Both the position numbers and the translations under genes were made by a program. From CAZIGK01 sp964538615 (GTDB taxonomy: Bacteria > Pseudomonadota > Alphaproteobacteria > Rickettsiales > RI-342): DNA of 64,000 bases. The notes beneath the pieces were generated by a model, which did no database searches, was not told the DNA's origin, and saw only the letters and a list, made by a program, of their open reading frames with translations. Location of the stretch: the NCBI GenBank assembly GCA_964538615.1, contig CAZIGK010000010.1, positions 15,880-79,879 of the forward strand, given 5' to 3'. Of this stretch, positions 25,373 to 34,544 are shown in pieces. Each line of letters opens with the position of its first letter. Within the stretch, counting starts at the first letter, position 1.

Positions 25373-25378
25373 ATTATA
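25373..25378 (-). promoter_or_regulatory. -10 box of the tmRNA promoter
   Basis: TATAAT on the minus strand directly precedes the acceptor piece of tmRNA. A weak -35 candidate (TTCCCT) lies about 17 bases upstream. The perfect -10 fits a strong constitutive RNA promoter. thyX is divergent from it. Confidence 0.6.
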
Positions 25379-25495
25379 GCAGCTTTTGTGCGTGAGGGAA
25401 GCGGGATTCTGTCACGGGGGTTAGAGCTTGCGCAATGCGGGAAGGGGGCTATAACAGGGAGGTATTGCATGTACAGAACTTGAAGGAACGGGGCT

Positions 25496-26434
25496 ATGGC
25501 CGCACTGACCACAGAGCAACAACAGGAAATTAACGAGCTGCGCAGCCAGCCAAACCAGACGTTTCGTCCAGTCAGCCCGGCTCTGGAGGAGATATTGTAT
25601 CAACCATTACCGGTGCTGGATCATGGCTTTATCCGCGTGGTGGATTATATGGGCGACGATGCTGCTATTGTGCAGGCGGCGCGGGTTTCCTATGGCAAGG
25701 GCACCAAAAAAATCAGCGAAGATAAAGGCCTGATTAATTACCTGATGCGGCACCGCCATACCTCTCCCTTTGAAATGTGCGAGTTGAAAATTCACGTGAA
25801 ATTGCCGATTTTTGTCGCCCGGCAATGGATTCGCCATCGCACCGCGAATGTGAATGAGTATTCCGGCCGATATTCGATTCTGGATAGAGAGTTCTACATT
25901 CCGCAGCCAGAGCATTTGGCTGCGCAGTCCCAGACCAACCGTCAGGGGCGCGACGCGGTGATTACCGGTGCGCGTGCGGAGCATATTTTGCGCCTGCTCA
26001 AAGAAGATGCAGAGCAAATGTACGATCACTATCTGGACATGTTGAACATGGACGAGCATGACCAGCCGATTGACCCGGACAAAGACGGGCTGGCGCGGGA
26101 GCTGGCGCGCATGAACCTGAGCGTGAATTATTACACCCAGTGGTATTGGAAAGTAGATTTGCATAACCTGTTGCATTTTTTGAAGTTACGAGCAGATAAC
26201 CATGCACAGTATGAAATACGGGTTTATGCAGAGCTGCTGCTGGATATTGCCCGCAAATGGGTGCCGCTTACCACGGCAGCCTTTGAAGATTATCGCATGC
26301 ATGGGGCGGAAATTTCCGGCAAAGGGCTGGCGGTGTTGCGTCGTATGCTGGCGGGTGAGACCGTGGATCAGGCATCCTCTGGTATGAGCGCGGGCGAGTG
26401 GCGCGAGTTGCAAACCCTGTTGGCGAAAGCGTAA
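25496..26434 (+). CDS. thyX: Flavin-dependent thymidylate synthase ThyX
   Basis: Makes dTMP from dUMP using methylene-tetrahydrofolate, FAD and NADPH. The signature RHRTANVNEYSGRYS at residues 113-127 is the ThyX motif RHRxxSxNxxSxR, with Ala in place of the first Ser (RHRTAN), as in many family members. The protein is 312 residues, within the longer alphaproteobacterial size range. A GGAACGGGGCT stretch precedes ATG 25496. hemF follows nine bases after the stop, suggesting co-transcription. Confidence 0.97.
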   Translation: MAALTTEQQQEINELRSQPNQTFRPVSPALEEILYQPLPVLDHGFIRVVDYMGDDAAIVQAARVSYGKGTKKISEDKGLINYLMRHRHTSPFEMCELKIHVKLPIFVARQWIRHRTANVNEYSGRYSILDREFYIPQPEHLAAQSQTNRQGRDAVITGARAEHILRLLKEDAEQMYDHYLDMLNMDEHDQPIDPDKDGLARELARMNLSVNYYTQWYWKVDLHNLLHFLKLRADNHAQYEIRVYAELLLDIARKWVPLTTAAFEDYRMHGAEISGKGLAVLRRMLAGETVDQASSGMSAGEWRELQTLLAKA

Positions 26435-26442
26435 GCCCGACC

Positions 26443-27294
26443 ATGCGTGATGAGATGACCCCGCAACAGCTACGGGCAAGTGGCTGGTTTGAAGAATTGC
26501 GTGATAGTATTTGCGCGAGCTTTGAAGCCATTGAAACAGACTATGCCATGCAACGCAGCGGCGAAGCGGGGCGCTTTAGCCGCAGCGCATGGCAGCGTGA
26601 TGGCGGTGGTGGCGGTGTGATGTCGGTCATGCGGGGGCAGGTGTTTGAGAAAGTGGGGGTGAATATCTCCACGGTTTATGGCGAATTTTCCGAGTCGTTT
26701 CGTAACGAAATTCCGGGAGCGGATGAAGACCCGCGGTTCTGGGCGTCCGGCCTGTCACTGGTGGCGCATATGGCGTCTCCCCGCGTGCCAGCGATTCATA
26801 TGAACACCCGTATGATTTGTACCCGTAAACAATGGTTTGGCGGCGGTATTGACCTAAACCCGACCATTGCCAATGTAAACGAGCCGGAGGTGGCGTTCTT
26901 TCATGGGCAGTTGAAAGCCATGTGTGACCAGCATCACCCGGAGTATTACCCGCGTTATGCCGAACGCTGCGAAGAGTATTTCTGGCTGAAGCATCGGGAA
27001 GAGCCGCGTGGAGCCGGGGGTATTTTTTACGATTATCTGGATTCCGGAGACTGGGAAGCGGATTTTGCCTTCACGCAGGATGTCGGGCGTTGTTTTGTGG
27101 AGACATTTCCTGCGATTGTCCGTCGGCGGATGATGGATAGCTGGAGCGATGCCGAGCGCAAGGAACAACTGCAAAAGCGTGGACGCTATGTGGAGTTTAA
27201 CCTGCTATATGACCGGGGAACGCGCTTTGGTCTGATGACCGGCGGCAATACAGAAGCGATTTTGATGTCCTTACCGCCGATTGCGACCTGGTAG
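26443..27294 (+). CDS. hemF: Oxygen-dependent coproporphyrinogen III oxidase
   Basis: Aerobic heme biosynthesis enzyme of 283 residues that decarboxylates two propionates of coproporphyrinogen III. Conserved stretches include SRSAWQRDGGGGGVMSVMRG near residue 45, MASPRVPAIHMNTRMI, WFGGGIDLNP, GAGGIFYDYLDSGDWEADFA, and the C-terminal YVEFNLLYDRGTRFGLMTGG. The start ATG 26443 follows the thyX stop by nine bases. The gene converges with the acyltransferase at 27319. Confidence 0.97.
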   Translation: MRDEMTPQQLRASGWFEELRDSICASFEAIETDYAMQRSGEAGRFSRSAWQRDGGGGGVMSVMRGQVFEKVGVNISTVYGEFSESFRNEIPGADEDPRFWASGLSLVAHMASPRVPAIHMNTRMICTRKQWFGGGIDLNPTIANVNEPEVAFFHGQLKAMCDQHHPEYYPRYAERCEEYFWLKHREEPRGAGGIFYDYLDSGDWEADFAFTQDVGRCFVETFPAIVRRRMMDSWSDAERKEQLQKRGRYVEFNLLYDRGTRFGLMTGGNTEAILMSLPPIATW

Positions 27295-27318
27295 GGGATG
27301 CGTGCTGGTAATGGGTTT

Positions 27319-28170
27319 TTATTGCAAGGTGCGCGCCTGATTGACAAGCCGCATGACCTCGCGTTGCAGGGCATCGACTTTGACGTGTTCGGGCGGAACG
27401 GCGGCACCCATCACCAGCCGGACATCCGGTAACTGGCGCGGCAGGAACGGCCAGCGCGCCTTATGGTATTTGCGGCTGAAAATACTGCCCCATAGCCCAT
27501 GGATGCCGATGGGATAGACCGGTACGGGTGTTTGTTGAATGATATGTTCAATGCCCTGCTTGAAGCGGCCGAGGAATCCGGTGTAGGTGAGGCGTCCTTC
27601 CGGAAAGATGCAGACCAGCTCTCCGGCTTGTAGGGCATTCGCAATTTCCTGCATGGCGGCTTCCACAATTTCTTTTTTGGGGTAGATGGGGATAGCGCGG
27701 TTGATTTGCATGAAATAATGCACCCCCGGTGCCTCGTAGATGAGTTTATCAATGACGTAGCGGATGGGGCGGGGACTGGCGGCATTGATGAACAGCCCGT
27801 CCAGATAGGAGACATGGTTGGCGATGATAAGTCCTGGCCCGGTGAGGGGAAGTTGCTCAAAACCCTGATAATGTGGACGATAAACCAGCCGGATAAGCCA
27901 GCGGGCAGCGAAACGGTAGAGCGGTTCCAGTGCAGCATGCGGGTGGGCTTGAGAAAAATCGGGAAACGGGCGACGGAACGCGGCGGCATGGGGGTCATGA
28001 TGCGGCAGCAGCCCGTGCTGCGGCTCCGCAGAGAAGCAGGGGTCGTCAGGGCTGGCTCCCGGCGGGCAGACGGACGGCGTGGGGGCAGGGTTCGCGTGAG
28101 GGGAGGAGGCTGGAGCCGTCAGGCGTAAGCCAGAGGGAAGCGGTAAACGGTGCCATAGGGCGTGCAACAC
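27319..28170 (-). CDS. PlsC-type 1-acyl-glycerol-3-phosphate acyltransferase family protein
   Basis: Membrane-associated phospholipid acyltransferase family. The catalytic H-x4-D motif is in NHVSYLDG (His119, Asp124), followed by the family block FPEGRLTYTG near residue 190 and PVYPIGIHGLWGSIFS. At 283 residues it has about 80 extra residues at the N terminus, rich in Pro, His and Ala, which do not look conserved; translation may begin at a later non-ATG start. A lysophospholipid acyltransferase role (LPA or related) is likely, exact acceptor unknown. It resembles the acyltransferase domain of Aas-type proteins. Confidence 0.8.
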   Translation of the reverse strand: MLHALWHRLPLPSGLRLTAPASSPHANPAPTPSVCPPGASPDDPCFSAEPQHGLLPHHDPHAAAFRRPFPDFSQAHPHAALEPLYRFAARWLIRLVYRPHYQGFEQLPLTGPGLIIANHVSYLDGLFINAASPRPIRYVIDKLIYEAPGVHYFMQINRAIPIYPKKEIVEAAMQEIANALQAGELVCIFPEGRLTYTGFLGRFKQGIEHIIQQTPVPVYPIGIHGLWGSIFSRKYHKARWPFLPRQLPDVRLVMGAAVPPEHVKVDALQREVMRLVNQARTLQ

Positions 28171-28642
28171 AGATGAGGCTCCCGCAAGAGATATTCTGGT
28201 TTATAAGGTTATTGTCGCAGTAAGCCATGTAGATTTTCTTAAGGAAATATGCTGCATTGCGGCGATATGCGCCATTTTTGTGCGCATGGGTTCAGGCGTT
28301 AGTGCCGGTTCTGCCAGAGTCCGACCGGCAGTGGCATGGCCGTGCCAGAATGCCACGATGCAGCTGGAACAAAAGTATCAGGTGAGAGATTTTTTTAACG
28401 GCGATACCACAGGTTGTCTGGCGCAGGAAGCGAGGCGAGGTGATTGCTTTTTTTACGCTTTTTTTATGCTGCACCGCACATGGTGCAACGCAGCATAAAA
28501 AGGGTGCTAGGTTATTGAACTCTAAGAATGAATGACAAAGGCAAAGTTTCGTGCTATCGCTCCCAGACCCTGATTGTCAACAGGGGATGCAGAGGCAGAA
28601 AAAACAAGCAGCCATGCTGCCACAGGCCGGAGGCAGATTCCG
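28171..28642. other. 472 bp intergenic region between divergent genes
   Basis: This region lies upstream of both the acyltransferase and the MFS gene. It holds the perfect-arm hairpin described at 28461-28501 and a near-palindromic GCGATATGCGCCATTTTTGTGC at about 28260-28282. No gene is convincing: the small open frames (28280-28498, 28528-28743) lack ribosome sites and conservation clues. Promoters for both flanking genes are expected here, but I could not identify clear boxes. Confidence 0.5.
28461..28501. terminator. Strong hairpin with T and A tracts
   Basis: TTTTTATGCTGC (28461-28472) and GCAGCATAAAAA (28490-28501) are perfect 12 bp inverted repeats. Inside, CACC and GGTG (28472-28484) give a second small stem. 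T-rich and A-rich flanks make it terminator-like in either direction. No gene ends nearby, so it could end a small RNA or a leader upstream of the MFS gene. Confidence 0.5.
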
Positions 28643-29929
28643 GTGAAACCAGAGGGAGTGGATACTGTGGAGTTTCAGTCAACCAGTCGTATTCGTCTAA
28701 CATTGTTTCTGGTGTATTTTATTTTTGCGGTACTGATGAATAGTGTCGGTACGGTCATTTTACAGTCCATTGCCAGTTTTGATATCTCCAAACCCATGGC
28801 CAGCGTGCTGGAGGCCTGTAAAGACCTCTCTATTGTGATGGTTTCGTTTATTGTGGCATCGTTTTTGCCGCGTTATGGCTTTCGCCGGGCGATTATGACA
28901 GGCCTGGGGCTGGTGGCTGTGGCCTGCGTTGCCGTGCCCTTGTTGCCCAGTTTCTGGACGGTGAAGTTTTTGTTTCTGGCGACCGGTACGGCTTTTGCGC
29001 TGGTGAAAGTATCTGTTTATTCCATTGCGGGGTTAATTAATCAGTGCAAAGCAGGGCACGGCCATTTCATCAACAGCATTGAAGGTTTCTTCATGGTGGG
29101 GGTTCTGTGTGGTTTCTGGGTGTTCAGTTTCTACATTGATTCGGCCAATCCCGCCTCTCTGAGTTGGACAGGGGTTTACTGGCCGCTGGCAGGCTTGTGT
29201 GTGCTGGCGATGGGAATGCTGATGATCTCGCCGTTGGATGAATCTGCGGCGCGCTGCGAAGAGACGCATCCACGGGAAGAGTTTTTGCATATGTTGCGTC
29301 TGATTGCCATGCCGTTGGTCGTGATTTTTGTGATTTCCGCCTTTTTATACGTACTGATAGAGCAGGGCGTGAATAGCTGGTTGCCGACCTTCAACCACCA
29401 GATGCTGCATTTACCCGCCGCTATGAGCGTGCAGGTGAGCAGTATTTTTGCTGGAAGTCTGGCGCTGGGGCGGTTGACTGCCGGATATGCTTTGAAAAAA
29501 ATGCATTGGTATCCGTTGCTGAGCTTATGTCTGGTCGCTACGGCGGTACTGATGCTGGTTTCCCTTCCGCTTTCCCGCCATATTGAGCCGATAGAGGGAA
29601 TGAACTGGCTGAATGCACCGATTGCGGCCTATATTTTTCCGCTCATCGGGTTTTTTATGGCGCCCATCTACCCGACCCTCAATTCCATGATGTTGATGGC
29701 ACTGCCGAAGAATCGCCATTCTGCCATGACGGGGATGATTATGATTTTCTCTGCGCTTGGGGGAACCTGCGGCTCTTTGCTGACCGGAACCCTGTTTGAA
29801 TTGCTGGATGGCCAGACGGCTTTTTACCTGATGTTGCTGCCATTGGCAGGCGTATTGATTACCTTGCGGCAATTTCACCATCAGGCAGAAAAAATGCACC
29901 TGCATTTATCGGCTCCTGTTGCTGCATAG
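28643..29929 (+). CDS. MFS transporter, FucP/TsgA-like
   Basis: Major facilitator with about 12 hydrophobic helices over 428 residues. The pattern with helix 1 LTLFLVYFIFAVLMNSVGTVI, the basic loop after helix 2-3 (RYGFRRAIMTG), and the C-terminal GFFMAPIYPTLNSMMLMALP resembles the sugar/proton symporter branch (FucP, TsgA). The ORF reaches back to a TTG at 28574, but GTG 28643 has GGAGG nine bases upstream; GTG 28661 is a further option. A sodium/solute symporter follows, and together they suggest uptake of small organic solutes such as sugars. The substrate is unknown. Confidence 0.8.
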   Translation: MKPEGVDTVEFQSTSRIRLTLFLVYFIFAVLMNSVGTVILQSIASFDISKPMASVLEACKDLSIVMVSFIVASFLPRYGFRRAIMTGLGLVAVACVAVPLLPSFWTVKFLFLATGTAFALVKVSVYSIAGLINQCKAGHGHFINSIEGFFMVGVLCGFWVFSFYIDSANPASLSWTGVYWPLAGLCVLAMGMLMISPLDESAARCEETHPREEFLHMLRLIAMPLVVIFVISAFLYVLIEQGVNSWLPTFNHQMLHLPAAMSVQVSSIFAGSLALGRLTAGYALKKMHWYPLLSLCLVATAVLMLVSLPLSRHIEPIEGMNWLNAPIAAYIFPLIGFFMAPIYPTLNSMMLMALPKNRHSAMTGMIMIFSALGGTCGSLLTGTLFELLDGQTAFYLMLLPLAGVLITLRQFHHQAEKMHLHLSAPVAA

Positions 29930-30057
29930 GCTGTCTGTCCCGTCTCATGTGGTCTTACCAGACCGATGTCTCTCCACTGACCCGACATATGGATTCCTGA
30001 TAGTAGGAATGCTTTTTAGCGGGTTAGGTTTTGAGAGTCTGGTAAAGGATGGCACGC

Positions 30058-31650
30058 ATGGAATTGGCGCTGACAGGATGGGATTACGCCATCATTGCAA
30101 TCTATTTAGGCGGTATTTTACTGCATGGCTGGTGGGTCGGACGCGGTCATGAGACGGCAGACGGCTATTTTTTGGCGGCGCGCAGCCTGCCATGGTATCT
30201 GGTGGGATTTTCGCTGTATGCCTCCAATATGTCCGGTTCCAGCTTTGTGGGGCTGATGGGGGCATCGTATCAGCATGGGTTGGTGGTCTTTAACTACGAG
30301 TGGACCGCCGTGGTGGTGCTGCTCTTCTTTGCTTTGTTTATGTTGCCGTATTTTTTGAAGCTGCGTATTTCCACCATACCGGAGTTTCTGGAACGGCGTT
30401 TTGATGCCCGCGCCCGCAGGCTATATTCCCTGTTCACCATTATTGCCATTATTTTCATTGATACTGCCGGAGCCTTATACGCGGGCGGGCTGATTATTCG
30501 CCTGTTATTCCCCATCTTCGCGCTATGGCAGGCTGTGGCATTGCTGGGGATGCTGGCGGGGGTTTACACCATCATGGGGGGGTTGAAGTCGGTGGTGGTC
30601 ACCGATTCTGTGCAGGCGGTGCTGCTGATTCTTGGCGGTATCTGCATGTTGTATTTCGGGCTGGATGCGGTCGGTGGCTGGGATCGCCTGATGCAGCAGT
30701 TGGATGCCGAGAAAAAACAATTCATTCGGCCATTGGGGGATGACTTTATGCCCTGGACGGGGATTTTTGGGGTGATTCTGCTGGGCTTTTATTATTGGAC
30801 ACTCAACCAGTTTATTGCGCAACGTACGCTGGGTTCCAAAGACCTGGCACACGGGCAGGGAGGGGCGATGTTTGCCGCCCTGCTAAAATTGCCCAACCTG
30901 CTGATTATGATTATACCGGGGGTGATTGCGCTGGTACTCTACCCGAACCTTGAGCGACCGGATTTGGCATTTCCGACACTGGCGTTTGATGTGTTGCCCA
31001 TCGGCATTCGTGGGGTGGTGCTGACCGCGTTGATTGCGGCCATTATGTCCAGTCTGGATTCTGCATTGAATGCGGCGGCGACCCTTATCACGCTGGATTT
31101 TGTGCGGGTGCGCTGGCCGCATCTGTCTGACCGGGCGTTGGTGCGAACCGGGCGGGTGCTGACGGGGGTGGTGATGCTGGTGGGGATGGTGTATGCGCCG
31201 CAGATTGCACATTTCCAAACCCTGTTCGATTACGTGCAATCCGCATTGGCGTATATTATTCCTTCTGCCGTGGCCGTGTATCTCATGGCGTTGTTCAGTA
31301 GCCATATCAATGCATTTTCCGCTGCGATGGTGTTGCGTATAGGTCTGACGGTTGGGGTGGTGTTATTTATTCTGCGAAACCTGACTGACTATTGGGAGCT
31401 GTGGGGTTTGCCGGATATGCATTACACCAATGTGGCAGGGTTGCTCTTCGTTATCTATTGCCTGTTGAGTTATGGCCTGAGTTATTGGGGAGAAAAACCC
31501 GATGCACAGGACTTGCACCATACCACCTTTACTCGTGGTGATTTCAGAGCACACCTGCTGACATGGCGGCAACCGCATCTGGCGGCTTGTGCCATTGCGC
31601 TGGCTTTTGCGATGACAGGCTGTGTTATGGGATGCTGGTTTTGGGTGTGA
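30058..31650 (+). CDS. Sodium/solute symporter (SSS family, SGLT-like)
   Basis: About 530 residues with 13-14 membrane helices. Family motifs: LAARSLPWYLVGFSLYASNMSGSSFVGLMGASYQHG (positions about 40-75), IPEFLERRFDARARRLYSLF, and a run around helix 8-9, IMSSLDSALNAAATLITLDF, that resembles the sodium-site region of SGLT-type carriers. ATG 30058 is favoured by AAGGA eight bases upstream; ATG 30049 is within that site. Likely imports sugar or another organic solute with Na+. It sits between the MFS gene and the mscS-like gene. Confidence 0.85.
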   Translation: MELALTGWDYAIIAIYLGGILLHGWWVGRGHETADGYFLAARSLPWYLVGFSLYASNMSGSSFVGLMGASYQHGLVVFNYEWTAVVVLLFFALFMLPYFLKLRISTIPEFLERRFDARARRLYSLFTIIAIIFIDTAGALYAGGLIIRLLFPIFALWQAVALLGMLAGVYTIMGGLKSVVVTDSVQAVLLILGGICMLYFGLDAVGGWDRLMQQLDAEKKQFIRPLGDDFMPWTGIFGVILLGFYYWTLNQFIAQRTLGSKDLAHGQGGAMFAALLKLPNLLIMIIPGVIALVLYPNLERPDLAFPTLAFDVLPIGIRGVVLTALIAAIMSSLDSALNAAATLITLDFVRVRWPHLSDRALVRTGRVLTGVVMLVGMVYAPQIAHFQTLFDYVQSALAYIIPSAVAVYLMALFSSHINAFSAAMVLRIGLTVGVVLFILRNLTDYWELWGLPDMHYTNVAGLLFVIYCLLSYGLSYWGEKPDAQDLHHTTFTRGDFRAHLLTWRQPHLAACAIALAFAMTGCVMGCWFWV

Positions 31651-31702
31651 GCAGGAGCCATCCCTGCTGGATGATAAGCGTTTTTGCGAGGGGTAGATTG
31701 CG

Positions 31703-32797
31703 ATGATACAGGTGTCATCTCTGCCGTTATGGTTGCTCTATGGGCTGGTGAGTCTGTTGTTGTTGCTGGTGGGGACATTCGTCATCCGGCGGTTGCACCG
31801 CAAAGCCTTACAACAGGAGTTGACCAACAGTTTCCGCATTTTCTTCCGCCGGATGTACCGACCCGGCTCCCTGATGCTGTTGGTGCTGCTGGGCAAGATG
31901 CTGGTGCACGCTGGGTTGCCCTTGCCGCACTGGTTGCTGAACCCGGTGAACCATGCCACCACCATCCTGATGATTGGTGCCGGCGGCTGGATGGTGATTG
32001 GAGTGCTGAGTGCGGTCAAGACCAAAATATTGCGTCGGCACGATATGGCGACCGCCGATAATCTGCGGGCGCGCAAAATCCACACCCAGTTTGATGTGAT
32101 TTACCGCATTATCAGCTTTGTGGTGATTGTGGTGACGCTGGCCATGATGCTGCTGACCTTTGAACAGGTAGCAGCCATTGGGCAGGGGCTGTTGGCATCT
32201 GCCGGGGTGGCGGGAATTATTTTGGGTTTGGCAGCACAAAAAACCCTTGGGAATGTGTTTGCGGGGATTCAGATTGCTCTCACACAGCCGATCCGACTGG
32301 AGGATGCGGTGGTGGTGGAGGGAGAATGGGGGTGGATTGAGGAAATTACCCTGACCTATGTGGTGGTGCGTATTTGGGATTTGCGGCGGTTGGTATTACC
32401 CATTTCCTATTTTACGGAAAAACCTTTCCAGAACTGGACGCGCAAAGAAGCGGAGATTATCGGCTCCGTGACGATCTACACCGATTATACGGTGCCTGTG
32501 GATGCCATGCGTGCACAACTGGATGCCGTGTTGGAGCAAACCCCCCTGTGGAATAAGCGGGTAAAAGTGCTGCAAGTAATTGACACCACCGAGCATGCTC
32601 TGGTGTTACGTGCGCTGATGACGGGTAGGGATTCCCCCACCACCTGGGATTTACGTTGTTTTGTGCGGGAGAAGCTGGTGGAATGGTTACGGCGGGAATA
32701 TCCGGAAGCCTTGCCCAAAACCCGACTGGACATGGATGGTGCAATGCAGCAATTTCATGCTGCAATGCAAAATAAAAATCAAATACTTACAAAATAA
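31703..32797 (+). CDS. MscS-family mechanosensitive channel
   Basis: 364 residues: four or five N-terminal hydrophobic helices, then the pore-lining Gly/Ala-rich helix LASAGVAGIILGLAAQKTLGNVFAGIQI at about residues 165-192 and the beta domain QPIRLEDAVVVEGEWGWIEEIT, which together are the MscS signature. The C-terminal alpha/beta cage follows. It would open under membrane tension to release solutes during hypo-osmotic shock. It is 53 bp after the symporter gene, so solute uptake and release could be co-expressed. Confidence 0.9.
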   Translation: MIQVSSLPLWLLYGLVSLLLLLVGTFVIRRLHRKALQQELTNSFRIFFRRMYRPGSLMLLVLLGKMLVHAGLPLPHWLLNPVNHATTILMIGAGGWMVIGVLSAVKTKILRRHDMATADNLRARKIHTQFDVIYRIISFVVIVVTLAMMLLTFEQVAAIGQGLLASAGVAGIILGLAAQKTLGNVFAGIQIALTQPIRLEDAVVVEGEWGWIEEITLTYVVVRIWDLRRLVLPISYFTEKPFQNWTRKEAEIIGSVTIYTDYTVPVDAMRAQLDAVLEQTPLWNKRVKVLQVIDTTEHALVLRALMTGRDSPTTWDLRCFVREKLVEWLRREYPEALPKTRLDMDGAMQQFHAAMQNKNQILTK

Positions 32798-32823
32798 TGG
32801 CTGTTAATGCACAGACAACAAAA

Positions 32824-32841
32824 CTGTCATAAAATTGTCAA
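32824..32841 (+). promoter_or_regulatory. Pho-box-like sequence
   Basis: CTGTCATAAAATTGTCAA consists of two 7 bp repeats (CTGTCAT and TTGTCAA) separated by AAAA. It matches the PhoB box CTGTCAT-AWAW-CTGTCAY at all but two or three positions. It is 118 bp upstream of the unknown gene at 32959 and after the MscS gene. phoB is at 16.1 kb in this window. Confidence 0.5.
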
Positions 32842-32958
32842 ATTCCACTGCTAGCGTGGAAGGGTGGTATTGGATTCGGCCATCAGCCTGCATATTGTAT
32901 GGAGTGTAGGTTGAACCCAGTGAATCACTTTACTCTCCTCTAACCTGACGAGCGTTAT

Positions 32959-34524
32959 ATGGCGACAATACGTGCCTTTTCATCCCCCGCTTTCGGCATG
33001 ACGCGTGCAACGGCATTGCAGTTGCCGGAGGGAGTGCTGGATGGTCAGGTGCAGGCGTCAGAGAGCCAACAGCCCACCCGTTTAAGGGAGGTGGTGGTTC
33101 AGCAAATGCAGCAGCGGTTGCAGGATTATCTGCAAGAAAATCCGGGTCAGGCAGATAAATGGCAGGGCTGTACCATTCGGCTATTGCCGAAGGGGCGGGA
33201 AGCGACACTGGAAATTGCAGGCTACCCAGAAGAAGGGGAAAGTCTGGTCAGTGACTGGTTGAAAGAATGGAGCCGAAATGAGGCAAAGCCCGCACTGGAT
33301 GCGGGCAAAACCAAACTGGATGAGACAAAAACCATCGCTCGCAGTGATTCTGACAGCCGTGATAAGGATGCGCTGATTGGGCGTTATTCCACGCTGGGTG
33401 TGGGATTACTCTCCCTGATTGCAGGGATTGGGATTAATATTACCGCCACCGTGGAGCGCAAGCGCGAAGAGGCACTGAAGAAAAAAGAAGGCAAGGGCGA
33501 AGATAAAGGCGGGCCATGGCGCTGGCTGAAAACTCTGGGGACGATTTGTTTTATTGCGGCCAGCAGTGTTTTAACACTGGGGGGATTTCTACGGTCACGC
33601 CAGCGCAGCCTGCAAGAGATGTTTCGTGATATTGCAGACAATAAAACCGACGGTGAATTGACGCTGGAGCAAAAAGAACAGCCCTTACAGCAGGCACAAC
33701 GGTTTGTGGAGCGTACCTTGTGGAGCGTGGTACCGGTGCTGAACCTGTCGGGCAATGCGTTGATTATGGCTGGCAGCGCCATTGGTGCTGGCAGCGCTAT
33801 CGCGGGTGATGCCGCGGCATCAGGACAGGATGGGCAGGATGTGTCTGCGCAGGAAGCCGCAGATGCGAAGGCGGCGAAGCAAAGCGCGGGTCTGAACCGG
33901 GCGATTGAAGCGATTGGAACCGGCATGGGGGTTGCGGGCAATATGTTTATTGCCGCGCCGATTAAAGAGGCGCAGGAAGCCGGACATTTACCGGATCATC
34001 CGGTGGTGGATTTTGCCGTAAAACACCAGATGCCGCTGGGGGCAGGCACGGATCAGGTGGGTAGTATGCTACTGGCGCTGGCACCCTTAAGCAAAATTTT
34101 TGGCCCGAAAGGTGGGGATAAGGAAACCAAGGTCGGGATTATGGATTATGCACAGTTGGTGATGCTACCGATTTCTTTGTTGTGCGGGTTGCTGACCGCA
34201 TGGTCACCGAAGAACAAAGAGTTTGGCGCGCAGGAAATTGGGCAGGAAGCCGCACGTTACCTGCGCAGCAGTGCTCCTAAGGATGAAAGTGGCAAAGCCC
34301 TGATTCATTTGTCCGATATTGAGCAACTGACCCAGCGGGTCATGATGCAGCCAGAGATATTGAATATCTCGCAGGATGAGCAGCAAAAAATCAAGATGGC
34401 TACTGCAAAAGCGTTGTGTGAGTTTGGCGGAGATGGCGTGGCACTGGGCGAAGACGTGTTGCCTCTGCTGGCTGCCGCCGAGCAGACCCAATGTATGCCG
34501 CAGCCGCTACAGGCAGCCGGTTGA
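32959..34524 (+). CDS. Unknown membrane protein, 521 residues
   Basis: I do not recognise a family. Residues 1-140 are soluble, with an acidic/basic region (LKEWSRNEAKPALDAGKTKL). At least five hydrophobic segments follow: about 143-164 (GVGLLSLIAGIGINITATV), 190-212, 260-285 (Gly/Ala-rich), 360-385 and 395-415. A charged Lys/Glu stretch lies between the first two (EEALKKKEGKGEDKGG). There is no signal peptide. The C-terminal 100 residues are soluble. A Pho-box-like site 118 bp upstream suggests phosphate control. It converges with cca. No function can be assigned. Confidence 0.7.
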   Translation: MATIRAFSSPAFGMTRATALQLPEGVLDGQVQASESQQPTRLREVVVQQMQQRLQDYLQENPGQADKWQGCTIRLLPKGREATLEIAGYPEEGESLVSDWLKEWSRNEAKPALDAGKTKLDETKTIARSDSDSRDKDALIGRYSTLGVGLLSLIAGIGINITATVERKREEALKKKEGKGEDKGGPWRWLKTLGTICFIAASSVLTLGGFLRSRQRSLQEMFRDIADNKTDGELTLEQKEQPLQQAQRFVERTLWSVVPVLNLSGNALIMAGSAIGAGSAIAGDAAASGQDGQDVSAQEAADAKAAKQSAGLNRAIEAIGTGMGVAGNMFIAAPIKEAQEAGHLPDHPVVDFAVKHQMPLGAGTDQVGSMLLALAPLSKIFGPKGGDKETKVGIMDYAQLVMLPISLLCGLLTAWSPKNKEFGAQEIGQEAARYLRSSAPKDESGKALIHLSDIEQLTQRVMMQPEILNISQDEQQKIKMATAKALCEFGGDGVALGEDVLPLLAAAEQTQCMPQPLQAAG

Positions 34525-34544
34525 CGTATCTGCCTCGCGGTGGA

